From Lachnospiraceae bacterium (GTDB lineage: Bacteria > Bacillota > Clostridia > Lachnospirales > Lachnospiraceae), in NCBI GenBank assembly GCA_910574715.1, contig CAJTCH010000001.1:124001-188000 (forward strand): a DNA stretch of 64,000 nucleotides. Reading direction: 5' to 3'. Shown piece after piece: positions 25,302 to 34,759 of this stretch. Each line of letters opens with the position of its first letter. The stretch's first letter is position 1. The translations under genes and the position numbers were made by a program. Below the pieces are notes generated by a model. That model was not told the DNA's origin and did no database searches. It worked only from the letters and a program-made list of their open reading frames with translations.

Positions 25302-27458
25302 CTACACCTCCACATTCCTCCTGAAGCTTACATAAGTCGTAATAAAATACAGAGCATAGATTCCGAAGAACAGTAAGAACGATAACCCGAAATAATTGAT
25401 CACCGCCGTGCGGATCCCCGTATAAAAGATAAATTTCCCGCTCATGAACACCGATACACTCCCGCCGATCACCGCCGCAAGGAATACCGGGCACAGATAA
25501 TAGCACACAAGCTGTTTGAGGATCACCATCCCGATCTCCTGCCTGTTCATCCCAAGCTTCTTAAGCACCGAATACCGGAACTTATACTTTGCAGAATCAC
25601 TGAGCTGCTGCACAGACAGCACCGTCAAAGCAACGCATAAAAACACCAGCCCTATATAGAAGCACGGGAAGATCAGGCTGGACAGCATATACTTCGTCTC
25701 CGGTATCAGATTGTCCCGCACCATATTCTCCACTGACATAACGACGATCGTATCCGAACCGCAGCAGATATTTCCCTGCAATGCCTTATGCCCTGCAAAG
25801 TCCTCATCGACCCCGGTATCGTCCCGGGACTTCGGCCCGCCGATATTATCCAGCTTATTCCCCAGTCCAAGCGGCGCTTCTCCCTCAATATCCACAGCCA
25901 GCTCCGAATAATAAGGAGTCAGCAGCGCCTCCTGCGAATCGGGAACAACGATCACATAGTCTCCGCCGTTATGTCCGTCCTGTGAAAATGGTTCCGCATA
26001 ATATCCTGCGAATTGAAGTTCCCCCTCGTTCCCCCGGATCGTAATATCATCCTTCAGATTCCCGGCTTCTTTCCGTATCCTTTCTTTCAGATGAATGAGA
26101 TATTCATGCTCTCCAAGAGAAACTGCAGGATATCCAAGCATACTGCGGAGACGGTTATAATCCGACAGCTTCATATAGGTATCATACTTACAATAGAACG
26201 CACCTTGCCCGCTGTCTTTCGCGATCTTCTTAAGGTTCGGGCTTCCATCCTCATTCAGATACGTCCTGCCGAAGGTCTTCAAATGGGTGCTGAGCCAGAT
26301 ATTGACCTGGCTTTCCTCCGGGATGCGCCCATCTGCCTGTGCACCGTTTGCACTGCCTTGCTCGCCTTTTGGGAGCCTTGCATAGATATGATATGGATAA
26401 GCCTCTGATATCTTCGCCGATTCCTCTATGACCTCCAGCTCATCCGCGAAATCATCCTCCGTGTCCGCACTGTTGATCTGCACGTCAAATGGGAACTTCG
26501 TTTCAAGGATCTTATTCTGATAGTCGCTGAACATCATCGCCACCGTACATCCTAAGAATGCTACGGTAAACAGAGCCGTCAGCGTCCCCATGGTAAAGCT
26601 CATGGTCTTAAGCTTCGAGGAAAACTGCCGCAGCAGGAAGAGATTCTGTCCGCGGTACACCGCATCCCCCCTTCTTCTCACATAACAGACCAGCCAGGAA
26701 GATAAACCTATATAGAAGAAATAAATGACCAGGACGATCCCCACCAGAAAGAACAACACATGCCCCCCGTTCTGAATCCCGCCTAAGAAGATAAACGCCG
26801 CAAATAATCCCAGAAACAGGACAGACGCAGGGAACAGCCATCTCTTCAACTGCTCATGCGATTCCCGCACCTCCTCATTCTTCTTCTGAGCCTCCATCAG
26901 GTCGCGGATATTCATCTTCTTGAACCGCCTCTTGCACCGAAACAGAGCCAGAAGATAACACCCCCCGTAGCAAGAGGCAGTCATCAAGATACAATCTCTG
27001 TTGAATTCCATGTGAAGGTCGTATTTCATCCGAATCATGCTGTACAGGATCGCCATGATCACCTGCTGCAAAAGGACTCCAAACACCATCCCTATAAGGA
27101 ATGCACATATCCCAAGCAGGATATTCTCCCGCTGATACAGACGGGCGATCTCCTTCTTCTTCATACCGATCAGAAGATAGATCCCGAATTCACGGCTCCG
27201 CTTTTCAAGCATGAACCGTACCATGTAATTGATCAGCCACGCCACGATCAATACAATGAAGAAGGTTGCAAGTCCCACAAGCGCCATCATCAGACCGGCC
27301 ACCTGAAACATCTCTTCAATGTCCCTGGTGAAGATCAGGCTGTTAAATGCGAACATCAGTGCCGTCACGAAGGTCATAGTCAGGAAATACACCAGATAAT
27401 CCCTGGCAGAACGCCTGACATTCCGAAATGCAAGTTTACCTAGCATCGCTCGCTTCAC
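25302..27458 (-). CDS. BceB-type ABC transporter permease (antimicrobial peptide detoxification)
   Basis: A 718-residue FtsX-type permease of the BceB architecture: about ten transmembrane helices with a large extracellular domain of some 250 residues (about 310-590) between helices seven and eight. In BceAB systems this loop recognises cell-wall-active peptide antibiotics or their lipid II complexes, and the permease also signals to the BceS kinase. It overlaps the ATPase gene by 23 bp and ends the four-gene module. The peptide specificity cannot be read from the sequence. Confidence 0.9.
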   Translation of the reverse strand: MKRAMLGKLAFRNVRRSARDYLVYFLTMTFVTALMFAFNSLIFTRDIEEMFQVAGLMMALVGLATFFIVLIVAWLINYMVRFMLEKRSREFGIYLLIGMKKKEIARLYQRENILLGICAFLIGMVFGVLLQQVIMAILYSMIRMKYDLHMEFNRDCILMTASCYGGCYLLALFRCKRRFKKMNIRDLMEAQKKNEEVRESHEQLKRWLFPASVLFLGLFAAFIFLGGIQNGGHVLFFLVGIVLVIYFFYIGLSSWLVCYVRRRGDAVYRGQNLFLLRQFSSKLKTMSFTMGTLTALFTVAFLGCTVAMMFSDYQNKILETKFPFDVQINSADTEDDFADELEVIEESAKISEAYPYHIYARLPKGEQGSANGAQADGRIPEESQVNIWLSTHLKTFGRTYLNEDGSPNLKKIAKDSGQGAFYCKYDTYMKLSDYNRLRSMLGYPAVSLGEHEYLIHLKERIRKEAGNLKDDITIRGNEGELQFAGYYAEPFSQDGHNGGDYVIVVPDSQEALLTPYYSELAVDIEGEAPLGLGNKLDNIGGPKSRDDTGVDEDFAGHKALQGNICCGSDTIVVMSVENMVRDNLIPETKYMLSSLIFPCFYIGLVFLCVALTVLSVQQLSDSAKYKFRYSVLKKLGMNRQEIGMVILKQLVCYYLCPVFLAAVIGGSVSVFMSGKFIFYTGIRTAVINYFGLSFLLFFGIYALYFITTYVSFRRNVEV

Positions 27459-28203
27459 CTCCCGTCAGGGCCAGAACATCCAGGATCTCATTTAAGAAAT
27501 CCCGCCTGTTCTTCGAACCGCGTATCAGCTCATGGAATATCTTCCCGTCCTTCAAGAACAAGATCCGGCTGCTGTAGCTTGCCGAAAATGCATCGTGGGT
27601 GACCATAAGTATCGTTGCTCGCATCCTCCGGTTCATATCGGTAAACGTCTCAAGAAGCGTCTGGGCGGACCGGGAATCCAACGCCCCCGTAGGTTCGTCC
27701 GCAAGAATCAGACGCGGATCATTGACCAAGGCTCTCGCACAGGCACACCGCTGCTTCTGGCCGCCTGATACCTGATAGGGGAATTTGTCCCGGATATCCT
27801 TAATCCCAAGGACGCCCAGTATCTCCTCGCATCTGCCGCAGATCTCCTTCTTCCCGCGCCCATGCAGCGTCATGGCAAGAATGATATTCTCCTCTATGGT
27901 CAGCGTATCCAGAAGATTGTAATCCTGGAATACAAACCCCAGATTCTCCTTCCTGAATTCGGCAAGCGCATTCTCTTTCATCTCCGCAATGTCCGTATTC
28001 CCGTACCATATATGCCCCGCCGTTACTCTGTCGATGGTGGAAAGTATGTTCAGAAGCGTCGTCTTGCCGGAACCGGACGCCCCCATCACTCCCACGAATT
28101 CTCCCTGCGCTACGGTAAAACTGACACGGTCAATGGCCTTTGTCACATTCGAGGCACTGCCGTAGTATTTCTCAACATCACACACCCGGATATAATCCTT
28201 CAT
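27436..28203 (-). CDS. BceA-type ABC transporter ATP-binding protein
   Basis: A 255-residue ATPase with Walker A GASGSGKTT, signature VSGGQKQRCACARAL, Walker B ILADEPTGALDS and switch His in MVTHDAFS. The gene order (regulator, kinase, ATPase, permease) is that of BceRS-BceAB modules, in which the ATPase powers target protection against peptide antibiotics. It is separated from the kinase gene by 123 bp containing an inverted repeat that may be the regulator's binding site. Confidence 0.92.
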   Translation of the reverse strand: MKDYIRVCDVEKYYGSASNVTKAIDRVSFTVAQGEFVGVMGASGSGKTTLLNILSTIDRVTAGHIWYGNTDIAEMKENALAEFRKENLGFVFQDYNLLDTLTIEENIILAMTLHGRGKKEICGRCEEILGVLGIKDIRDKFPYQVSGGQKQRCACARALVNDPRLILADEPTGALDSRSAQTLLETFTDMNRRMRATILMVTHDAFSASYSSRILFLKDGKIFHELIRGSKNRRDFLNEILDVLALTGGEASDAR

Positions 28204-28292
28204 GTACCGTCTCTCCCTTCTAATGCTGAATATTTTTGTCAGTTTTACTTTAGCAGATTTTTATAAAATGTAGTATCGCCCCGTCTTGCAGT

Positions 28293-28314
28293 AATCTTAC
28301 AATTTTGAAAGATT
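28293..28314 (-). promoter_or_regulatory. candidate operator upstream of the bceAB-like genes
   Basis: AATCTT and AAGATT form an inverted repeat with a 10-base spacer, 90 bp upstream of the ATPase start. The position fits a response-regulator operator for a separately inducible transporter promoter, as in known Bce systems. The function is inferred. Confidence 0.35.
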
Positions 28315-28326
28315 AAAAATCAAGCC

Positions 28327-29340
28327 TTATAACTCCTTTGCAAGATAGCTGCTCACCGGGAATTCTAAGATCATCTCCGTCCCTTCCTGTTCACGGGACT
28401 TCACATCTATCACAATCCCCAATTTCTGGCACAGCCTTTCGCACAGATAGAGTCCCATCCCCGTGGAACGCTCCCTCTTGCGCCCGTTGCTCCCTGTAAA
28501 TCCCTTCTCGAAGATGCGGTCAAGTTCTTCTTCCCTGATGCCGATACCGTTATCCCTCACAGTCAGACGCACTCCATGCCCGTACTTAGCCGTGCTGATC
28601 CAGATCCGGGCGCCTTCCTCTCTCCGGTATTTCATACTGTTCAGTACAAGCTGGTTCAGGATAAATGTGATCCACTTCCGGTCCGTATACGCAGAATCCC
28701 CGCAGTCTATCTCGGCCTGCACCCGGCTCTGAATCAGACAGAGCTTATTCTTTTTCAGCACCTCTGCAGCAATTTCCTGCAGATCCGTCTTACGGATCAC
28801 ATAATCCTTGTACACCTCATCCGACCTGGCATAGTAGAGCGCCATATCCACGTAATTCTCGATCTTCTGGTTCTCCAGACGGATCCGCCGCGTACTGTCA
28901 TTCTTATCATTCTCACACATCAGGTCAATGCCCGTGATCGGCGCCTTGATCTCATGCACCCAGCTCTCGATATATTCCCGGTATTCCTTCTGTTCATCTT
29001 CGATCTGCCGGATCCGTTCAATGACCGACTTGTTGGAGATCCGAATCAGATCTCTGTACAGCTGATCCTCAAGCCTGTGGGACGCCGGCATCAGTTCTCC
29101 CAGAAGATACCGCTGATCCATCTTCATAAGAGCCGTCTCTAATTCCTCAAAATAACATTTTCTGTTATAATACCCGTATCCAAACCACGCAGTCAGAATC
29201 AGGAGCCAGAAGATGACGACCAGCAGGTAATATTCCGTCTCATATCCCGTAGCATATAAAAATCCTGCTAAAAGCAGCATACAGGTCATATGCAGCACTA
29301 TAAGCAGGATTTTATCTCTTAAATATTCTGTAAGCTTCAT
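28327..29340 (-). CDS. BceS-type intramembrane-sensing histidine kinase
   Basis: A 337-residue sensor kinase with two N-terminal transmembrane helices (about residues 12-28 and 34-54) joined by a very short loop, the hallmark of intramembrane-sensing kinases. The phosphoacceptor is in ESWVHEIKAPITG. The N box is FILNQLVLNSMKYR, and the G boxes are RDNGIGI and STGMGLYLC. With so little outside the membrane it must read the state of the BceB-like permease. It overlaps the response regulator by 4 bp. Confidence 0.92.
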   Translation of the reverse strand: MKLTEYLRDKILLIVLHMTCMLLLAGFLYATGYETEYYLLVVIFWLLILTAWFGYGYYNRKCYFEELETALMKMDQRYLLGELMPASHRLEDQLYRDLIRISNKSVIERIRQIEDEQKEYREYIESWVHEIKAPITGIDLMCENDKNDSTRRIRLENQKIENYVDMALYYARSDEVYKDYVIRKTDLQEIAAEVLKKNKLCLIQSRVQAEIDCGDSAYTDRKWITFILNQLVLNSMKYRREEGARIWISTAKYGHGVRLTVRDNGIGIREEELDRIFEKGFTGSNGRKRERSTGMGLYLCERLCQKLGIVIDVKSREQEGTEMILEFPVSSYLAKEL

Positions 29341-30005
29341 ATCCGATACCCCATTCCCCGCTTCGTCTCGATCAGGTCACAGACTCCGATCTCCCGAAGC
29401 TTTCCGCGGATACGCGTAATATTGACGCTCAGTGTATTATCATCAATGAACACCTGGTTATCCCACAGATACTCGATCATATCCGCCCGGGGGACGATCT
29501 CACCCTTCTTCCGAAACAAATAATGCAGGATCTTCAACTCGTTCTTAGTAAGCTCCGTCTGATGTGTGCCGCAGCTTACCATTCCTCTTGCAATATCAAG
29601 CTCCACACCCTTATGCGCAAGCTTTTGCTCTTCTTCCTTTGTATCCCGGTACGTTCTCTTAAGAACCGCCGCGATCCTTGCCAGAAGGATCGGCGCCTGA
29701 AAGGGCTTGGTGATATAATCGTCTCCCCCTTTCAGCATTCCGTTCAGCTCATCCATCGAATCCGTCCGGCTGGTCACGAAGATCACCGGGACCTCGGATT
29801 CTGCCCGTATCTTCGTACAGATATCGAAGCCGGACTCTTCTGGAAGATTCAGATCCAACAGCACAAGATCCGGCTTCTCCGCCAGCACGGCAGAAGCAAC
29901 GTCCGAGAAGTCTTCAAGGGCAGTCACCTGATACAACGCATTCTCCAGGAGCACTCTAAGCTCCTGACGGATGACAGCATCATCCTCCGCAATCATAATA
30001 TTCAT
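29337..30005 (-). CDS. BceR-type OmpR/PhoB family response regulator
   Basis: A 222-residue regulator. The receiver domain (residues 1-120) has the acidic pair in IAEDDAV, the phosphorylated Asp in LVLLDLNLPE, and the lysine in DDYITKPF. The C-terminal winged helix (about 130-222; LTKNELKILHYLF, LSVNITRIRGKL) binds DNA. It is the partner of the overlapping kinase and most likely activates the bceAB-like genes. gpmI ends only 6 bp upstream, so readthrough from that housekeeping gene could supply basal expression. Confidence 0.93.
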   Translation of the reverse strand: MNIMIAEDDAVIRQELRVLLENALYQVTALEDFSDVASAVLAEKPDLVLLDLNLPEESGFDICTKIRAESEVPVIFVTSRTDSMDELNGMLKGGDDYITKPFQAPILLARIAAVLKRTYRDTKEEEQKLAHKGVELDIARGMVSCGTHQTELTKNELKILHYLFRKKGEIVPRADMIEYLWDNQVFIDDNTLSVNITRIRGKLREIGVCDLIETKRGMGYRI

Positions 30006-30011
30006 AAAAAT

Positions 30012-31550
30012 CTATTTCACAAGCAGGCTCTTCCCGGTCATCTCTTTCGGCTGTTCCATTCCCATAAGCTCGATCAGAGTCGGCGCAATATCTGCCAGGC
30101 AGCCGCCCTCCCGAAGCTTATAAGCAGGATCGGCATTTACCAGGATGAACGGCACCGGATTCGTAGTGTGCGCGGTAAACGGCTCGCCCGTCTCCTCGTC
30201 GATCAACTGCTCCGCATTCCCATGATCCGCACAGATAAACATCTGGCCGTCCACATCCTTGATCGCTTCCACTGCCTTCCCAACGCATTCGTCCACAGCC
30301 TCGATCGCCTTGACCGCCGCAGCCTCTACGCCGGTATGGCCTACCATATCCGGGTTCGCGAAGTTAATGATGATCACGTCATATTCTTTGGAGCGGATCG
30401 CGCCCGTCAGCTTATCGCATACCTCGTACGCGCTCATCTCCGGCTTCAGATCATAGGTCGCTACCTTCGGTGAGTTCACAAGGATCCTGTCCTCGCCTGC
30501 ATTCGGCTCTTCCACACCGCCGTTGAAGAAGAAGGTCACATGGGCATACTTCTCTGTCTCAGCGATACGCGCCTGCTTCTTCCCGTTGGAGGCAAGGAAT
30601 TCCCCGAACGTATTGGTGATCTCTTCCTTGACGAATGCCACCTGCTTATTCTCGATGGTCACGTCATACTCCGTGAAGCACACATAACAGGTCTTCACCC
30701 TCTCGCCTCTGTCGAAGCCTGTGAATCCGTCGTCGCAGAAGGTCCTGGTGATCTCTCTTGCACGGTCCGGACGGAAGTTGAAGAAGATGATCGAATCGTT
30801 ATCCTTAATGGTCGCAGCCGGAGCGCCGTCCTTCATCACAACGGTCGGAAGCACGAATTCATCCGTCGTATCCTTATCGTAGGAAGCCTGGATGCCTTCC
30901 GGCCCGCTTACCGCCTTCTCGCCCTCGCCGTATACCATGGCACGGTATGCCTTCTCCACACGGTCCCAGCGGTTGTCGCGGTCCATCGCATAGTAGCGTC
31001 CCATTACCGTCGCGATCTCGCCTACACCGATCTCTTCCATCTTCGCCGCAAGCTGTTCTACATATTCCTTCCCGGAAGCCGGAGGCGTATCACGTCCGTC
31101 TAAGAAGCAGTGTACATATACCTTCTCGATGCCCTGACGCTTCGCCAGCTCCAGAAGACCATAGATATGTGTATTGTGGCTGTGCACGCCGCCGTCGGAC
31201 ACCAGACCGAACATATGGAGCGCGCTGTTGTTCTTCTTCACATTCTCACATGCAGCAAGAAGCGCCGGATTCTCGAAGAAATCCCCGTCCTGGATCGCCT
31301 TCGTGATCTTGGTAAGATCCTGATATACGATGCGTCCCGCGCCCATATTCAGATGCCCTACCTCGGAATTGCCCATCTGTCCGTCAGGAAGCCCTACCGC
31401 CATGCCGCTTGCATTGCCCCTGACAAACGGACACTCGGCCATAAGCCCGTCCATAACCGGAGTTCTGCCCTCTAAGACGGCGTTGCCCTCTTTCTTCTCA
31501 TTCAGTCCGTAGCCATCCAATATCATCAGTACCGTTGGTTTCTTGTTCAT
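30012..31550 (-). CDS. gpmI: 2,3-bisphosphoglycerate-independent phosphoglycerate mutase
   Basis: A 512-residue di-manganese enzyme that interconverts 3- and 2-phosphoglycerate in glycolysis. The N-terminal alkaline-phosphatase-like domain begins MILDGYGLNEKKEGN; the catalytic serine is in GQMGNSEVGHLNMGAGR. The metal ligands are in FLDGRDTPP, NFANPDMVGHTG and CADHGNAEQ. It is separated from gap-pgk-tpiA by the chaperone and hydrolase genes but is on the same strand. Confidence 0.97.
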   Translation of the reverse strand: MNKKPTVLMILDGYGLNEKKEGNAVLEGRTPVMDGLMAECPFVRGNASGMAVGLPDGQMGNSEVGHLNMGAGRIVYQDLTKITKAIQDGDFFENPALLAACENVKKNNSALHMFGLVSDGGVHSHNTHIYGLLELAKRQGIEKVYVHCFLDGRDTPPASGKEYVEQLAAKMEEIGVGEIATVMGRYYAMDRDNRWDRVEKAYRAMVYGEGEKAVSGPEGIQASYDKDTTDEFVLPTVVMKDGAPAATIKDNDSIIFFNFRPDRAREITRTFCDDGFTGFDRGERVKTCYVCFTEYDVTIENKQVAFVKEEITNTFGEFLASNGKKQARIAETEKYAHVTFFFNGGVEEPNAGEDRILVNSPKVATYDLKPEMSAYEVCDKLTGAIRSKEYDVIIINFANPDMVGHTGVEAAAVKAIEAVDECVGKAVEAIKDVDGQMFICADHGNAEQLIDEETGEPFTAHTTNPVPFILVNADPAYKLREGGCLADIAPTLIELMGMEQPKEMTGKSLLVK

Positions 31551-31592
31551 AATAACGTAACACTCCTTTGCTCAACATTTTTCATATTCCAT

Positions 31593-32417
31593 CTACCCAA
31601 ATAACCTCTCAAGCCATGCGTCTGCCAGATCGATCCACCTTGCACACTCTGCCTGCACGCCTTCCCCGTTCTCCCGTTCCACAACAGGGCTTGCAAGGCT
31701 TAAGCCGTGCGCTCCCTCAGGGAATATATGCAGCTCTGCCGGAATATTCTCCCTGCGAAGCGCCATGGTAAACAGCAGTGAATTCTCTACCGGCACCGTC
31801 TCATCCTCCATCGTATGCCAGAGGAAACAAGGAGGCGTCGACTTTGTCACCTGCTTCTCCAGAGATACCTTCTCTGACGACGATTCGTACTCATCACCCA
31901 ACAGCATCTCGAAGCTCTCTGTATGCGCATACTTCGGATCCGCAGTAATGACCGGGTAACTCAGCATGATCCCCCTTGGCCTTAACTCCTCTGTCTCTGC
32001 CCGAAGCCTTGAAGCAAGAAAGTCCTGATCCCAGAAAACGCCGTAGCTTGCCGCAAGATGTCCTCCCGCCGACGAGCCCTGCACGACGATCCGATCCGCA
32101 TCTACATTCCACTCTGCGGCATGATCCCGAATAAGCTTCACTGACCGGCCGACTTCTAAGACCTGTGTCGGGAAATGGACCGGAGCCACCGAATAACGCA
32201 GCACGCAGGCATGGTAGCCCTTGCTTAAGAAATGCAGCGCCGTCGGCTCGCCCTCTCTGTAACTGGTCCGCATATACGCGCCGCCCGGACAGATCAGGAT
32301 CAGCGGGCGTCTCTTCACCTTAAGGCTCCCGTCGTGGGGCGTATCCTGGATATAAACCTGAAGTCTCGCATACTCGGCAGAACCTTCCTCCCGTATCGGT
32401 ATCTCTTCATAAATCAT
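31593..32417 (-). CDS. alpha/beta hydrolase (esterase, hormone-sensitive lipase-like)
   Basis: A 274-residue cytoplasmic carboxylesterase-like hydrolase without a signal peptide. The oxyanion motif CPGGAYM (HGGG-like) lies near residue 44, the nucleophile in QGSSAGGHLAAS near residue 117, the catalytic acid in the WHTMEDETVPVENS region, and the histidine in FPEGAHGLS. Related proteins deacetylate oligosaccharides (BD-FAE-like) or cleave small esters; the substrate here is unknown. It lies 42 bp upstream of gpmI. Confidence 0.88.
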   Translation of the reverse strand: MIYEEIPIREEGSAEYARLQVYIQDTPHDGSLKVKRRPLILICPGGAYMRTSYREGEPTALHFLSKGYHACVLRYSVAPVHFPTQVLEVGRSVKLIRDHAAEWNVDADRIVVQGSSAGGHLAASYGVFWDQDFLASRLRAETEELRPRGIMLSYPVITADPKYAHTESFEMLLGDEYESSSEKVSLEKQVTKSTPPCFLWHTMEDETVPVENSLLFTMALRRENIPAELHIFPEGAHGLSLASPVVERENGEGVQAECARWIDLADAWLERLFG

Positions 32418-32494
32418 GTCAAAACCCCTTTCGGTCTTATATTATACAATACTTTGTCCTATTTTAAAATAAATTTCGTTAAAAAATTATTGAA

Positions 32495-33343
32495 TTATAA
32501 ATTATGGAATCTCTGTCCGGCATCCCCCGGTATGCCGCACTCGCAAGGCACTGCCGTCTGACACTTCCCGCATCCCAAACGTGGCGCATGATGCTTCTTT
32601 ACATGCAGCAGCCAATTGTGGCAGGGCAGATGCTCCTTCCCTTCTGCCGAGATCGCATGAACCGGACAGCGCTCTATACATTGGCCGCACTGGATACAGT
32701 AATCATAGAGTCCCTGATACGGCCGCACATCCGCCTCTAATTCAAGGGATGTCACAAGACTGGCGAACCGGCCCGCCATCCCCTTGCGCGTAATGATTCC
32801 CTTAGACAGGCCGAACGTACCAAGCCCGCAGATATACGCCGCATGCCTTTCCGACCACATGCTCCCGTATACCTCCGTCTCAGAACCCGTATCCGGCTTC
32901 TGATTCATGAAGGCACAGAACCTTTCATCCAGCGCCGGAGCGCAGGCCGAATACCCCTCCTGGCGCAGACTGTCCCGCAGTCCTGCAATAAACGTCCACA
33001 GATATTCATTCCCCTCTATCCTGCAGTAAAGCCATTCAAGCGACGGCTCTTCGGGGCATCCCCGATTGCTCTTCCTCGCTTCTTCACTGATCGGAAAGAA
33101 CAGAGATATCACCGTCTGCGCTTCTGCAAGCCACTCCTTTGGCGAGCGGTGCCAGGGTCCGACCGCTTCCAGCTTCTTATACTCGTCAAACAGCGGATCA
33201 GCGGCAGAGCCGATTCCAACCAGCGGCTCGTCGAACATCCTCAATGGTCTTCCTGCCCCATCCGCTTCTTCTACAATGACCCGATTGCCCTCCATCCCGG
33301 CATATAATCTCTGAACCAGAGCTTCAAGCTGTGCGCGTTCCAT
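32495..33343 (-). CDS. QueG-like 4Fe-4S protein (epoxyqueuosine reductase-related)
   Basis: A 282-residue iron-sulfur protein related to epoxyqueuosine reductase but lacking its HEAT-repeat tail. The C-terminal third holds CIQCGQCIERCP and a second cysteine set (CHNW, CGKCQTAVPCECG), enough for two 4Fe-4S clusters. The GLGTFGLSKGIITRKGMAGRF segment is the cobalamin-binding-type core of QueG-like proteins. True QueG acts in queuosine synthesis; these shorter relatives have no established role. The J-protein gene ends 1 bp upstream. Confidence 0.8.
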   Translation of the reverse strand: MERAQLEALVQRLYAGMEGNRVIVEEADGAGRPLRMFDEPLVGIGSAADPLFDEYKKLEAVGPWHRSPKEWLAEAQTVISLFFPISEEARKSNRGCPEEPSLEWLYCRIEGNEYLWTFIAGLRDSLRQEGYSACAPALDERFCAFMNQKPDTGSETEVYGSMWSERHAAYICGLGTFGLSKGIITRKGMAGRFASLVTSLELEADVRPYQGLYDYCIQCGQCIERCPVHAISAEGKEHLPCHNWLLHVKKHHAPRLGCGKCQTAVPCECGIPGDAGQRFHNL

Positions 33344-33344
33344 T

Positions 33345-34736
33345 TTAATTCCCTTCTTTCTTTTTCATACAGCAGTGTTTGTATTTCTTCCCGCTTCCGC
33401 ACGGACACGGGGCGTTACGCCCAATCTTCTTTTCTCTTCTCACATACGGCGTGTCATCCTCGTAGACTACTGTTCCCTCAATTCTCGTCCTTTCCTGCGG
33501 ATACCGTTCAAAATATATACCGCCTCCTATATATGGCTCCAGACGGCAGTATTGCTTCAGCAGGCTGTCTTTCAGATATTCCAGGTTCTTCCCTTCTCTT
33601 AACCGCCTTGCGAAGTCTTCGAGCCTCTTAAAATATTCCGGATATTCTGCCTCGACTATATCAAGCTGGGGCAAAATATCCTGCCGTTCTTCGATCATAC
33701 ACAGCTTCATATCCAATTCTTCAAATGTCCGGATGTGCGAAGGCATATCATCCACCATAAAATATATATCCGAACAGATTCGCATGGTCTCGCTGAGTCT
33801 GGAATCCTCACGGAAAAGATTATCCCGTCTCCTTCCTTCAAGCTCTTCTACCAGGTTTTTCCCGAATCCCGAACGGCTGGCAGCCGAAAAAAGCTCTATA
33901 ATCTCCTGGATCATAGGATGGTTCTGTCTATCATTCAATGCCGGATGAAGAATCATCACTGTCACGATCTGAGACAGAATATCCATATTCTCCTCTACAT
34001 AGATACTGTATTGCTCAAGAAAAGCCTTAAAAGGCTTAAGCACAGCCGACAGATCCCCACCGGTGACCATATACATTGCCATCAGCCCTGAAAATCCTTC
34101 CAAGACCTGCGGGATCTCTTCTCTCTTCCATCGCTTGCCGCTGCCGATAAATTCTGTCAGCACATGGATTCCCCTGTCATATTGTTCGTAAGAGTTGCAG
34201 GACACGGAGAATTCCAGAACAAAATCATTGTCCCGGCATCCCAGCTCATACGCCTTGTCAAACGCTCCAAACGCCTTTCGCGTATATCCGCGTTCCTGAT
34301 AGGAAACAGCCAGTTCCCGCCAGAACCACTTATTGTCCGGCTCTTTTGCCACCAACTCTTCACCGCTTTTTACTGCTTTTCCTGTATTACCGGCTCTCCG
34401 GCGCGCATATGTCATCAGATACAGAAACTGTATCTCCTCCGGGAAAATCCTGTAGGCCTCTTCACACGCATCCCGAAACCGTTCATCATCTCCGGCTTTT
34501 TGATAGATCTGAATCTGTTCTAAGAATTTTGCGGCCCCTGGATCTTTCGGCGGAGCAAATACAGGCCCCTGATCTTCCGGCGCATCCTTCAAGTGTTCAT
34601 AAGCCTCTCTGATCTCCCGGAATTTCTCCGGGTCCTTCTCCGGCGAATGCTGCCTGACCAGCGAGAAATATGCTTTCTTAATCTCGGCCTGCGCCGCCCC
34701 CTGCTTGACTCCTAATATCTCATAATAAGTGCTCAT
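33345..34736 (-). CDS. J-domain protein with TPR-like region and SEC-C zinc motif, HPD missing
   Basis: A 463-residue protein. Residues 2-50 form a J domain (YYEILGVKQGAAQAEIKKAY, helix III with FREIREAYEHLK), but the invariant HPD that triggers Hsp70 ATPase is replaced by HSPE. Residues about 65-190 look like TPR helices (ELAVSYQERGYTRKAFGAFDKAYELG). The extreme C-terminus is a SEC-C zinc motif, RNAPCPCGSGKKYKHCC. The start ATG 34736 (AGAGGAAAAGAG upstream) is preferred because the longer frame to 34835 runs into the Hsp70 gene. It is 23 bp downstream of the HscC-like gene and is its likely partner. Confidence 0.85.
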   Translation of the reverse strand: MSTYYEILGVKQGAAQAEIKKAYFSLVRQHSPEKDPEKFREIREAYEHLKDAPEDQGPVFAPPKDPGAAKFLEQIQIYQKAGDDERFRDACEEAYRIFPEEIQFLYLMTYARRRAGNTGKAVKSGEELVAKEPDNKWFWRELAVSYQERGYTRKAFGAFDKAYELGCRDNDFVLEFSVSCNSYEQYDRGIHVLTEFIGSGKRWKREEIPQVLEGFSGLMAMYMVTGGDLSAVLKPFKAFLEQYSIYVEENMDILSQIVTVMILHPALNDRQNHPMIQEIIELFSAASRSGFGKNLVEELEGRRRDNLFREDSRLSETMRICSDIYFMVDDMPSHIRTFEELDMKLCMIEERQDILPQLDIVEAEYPEYFKRLEDFARRLREGKNLEYLKDSLLKQYCRLEPYIGGGIYFERYPQERTRIEGTVVYEDDTPYVRREKKIGRNAPCPCGSGKKYKHCCMKKKEGN

Positions 34737-34759
34737 TGCTCTTTTCCTCTTTTCTAATG

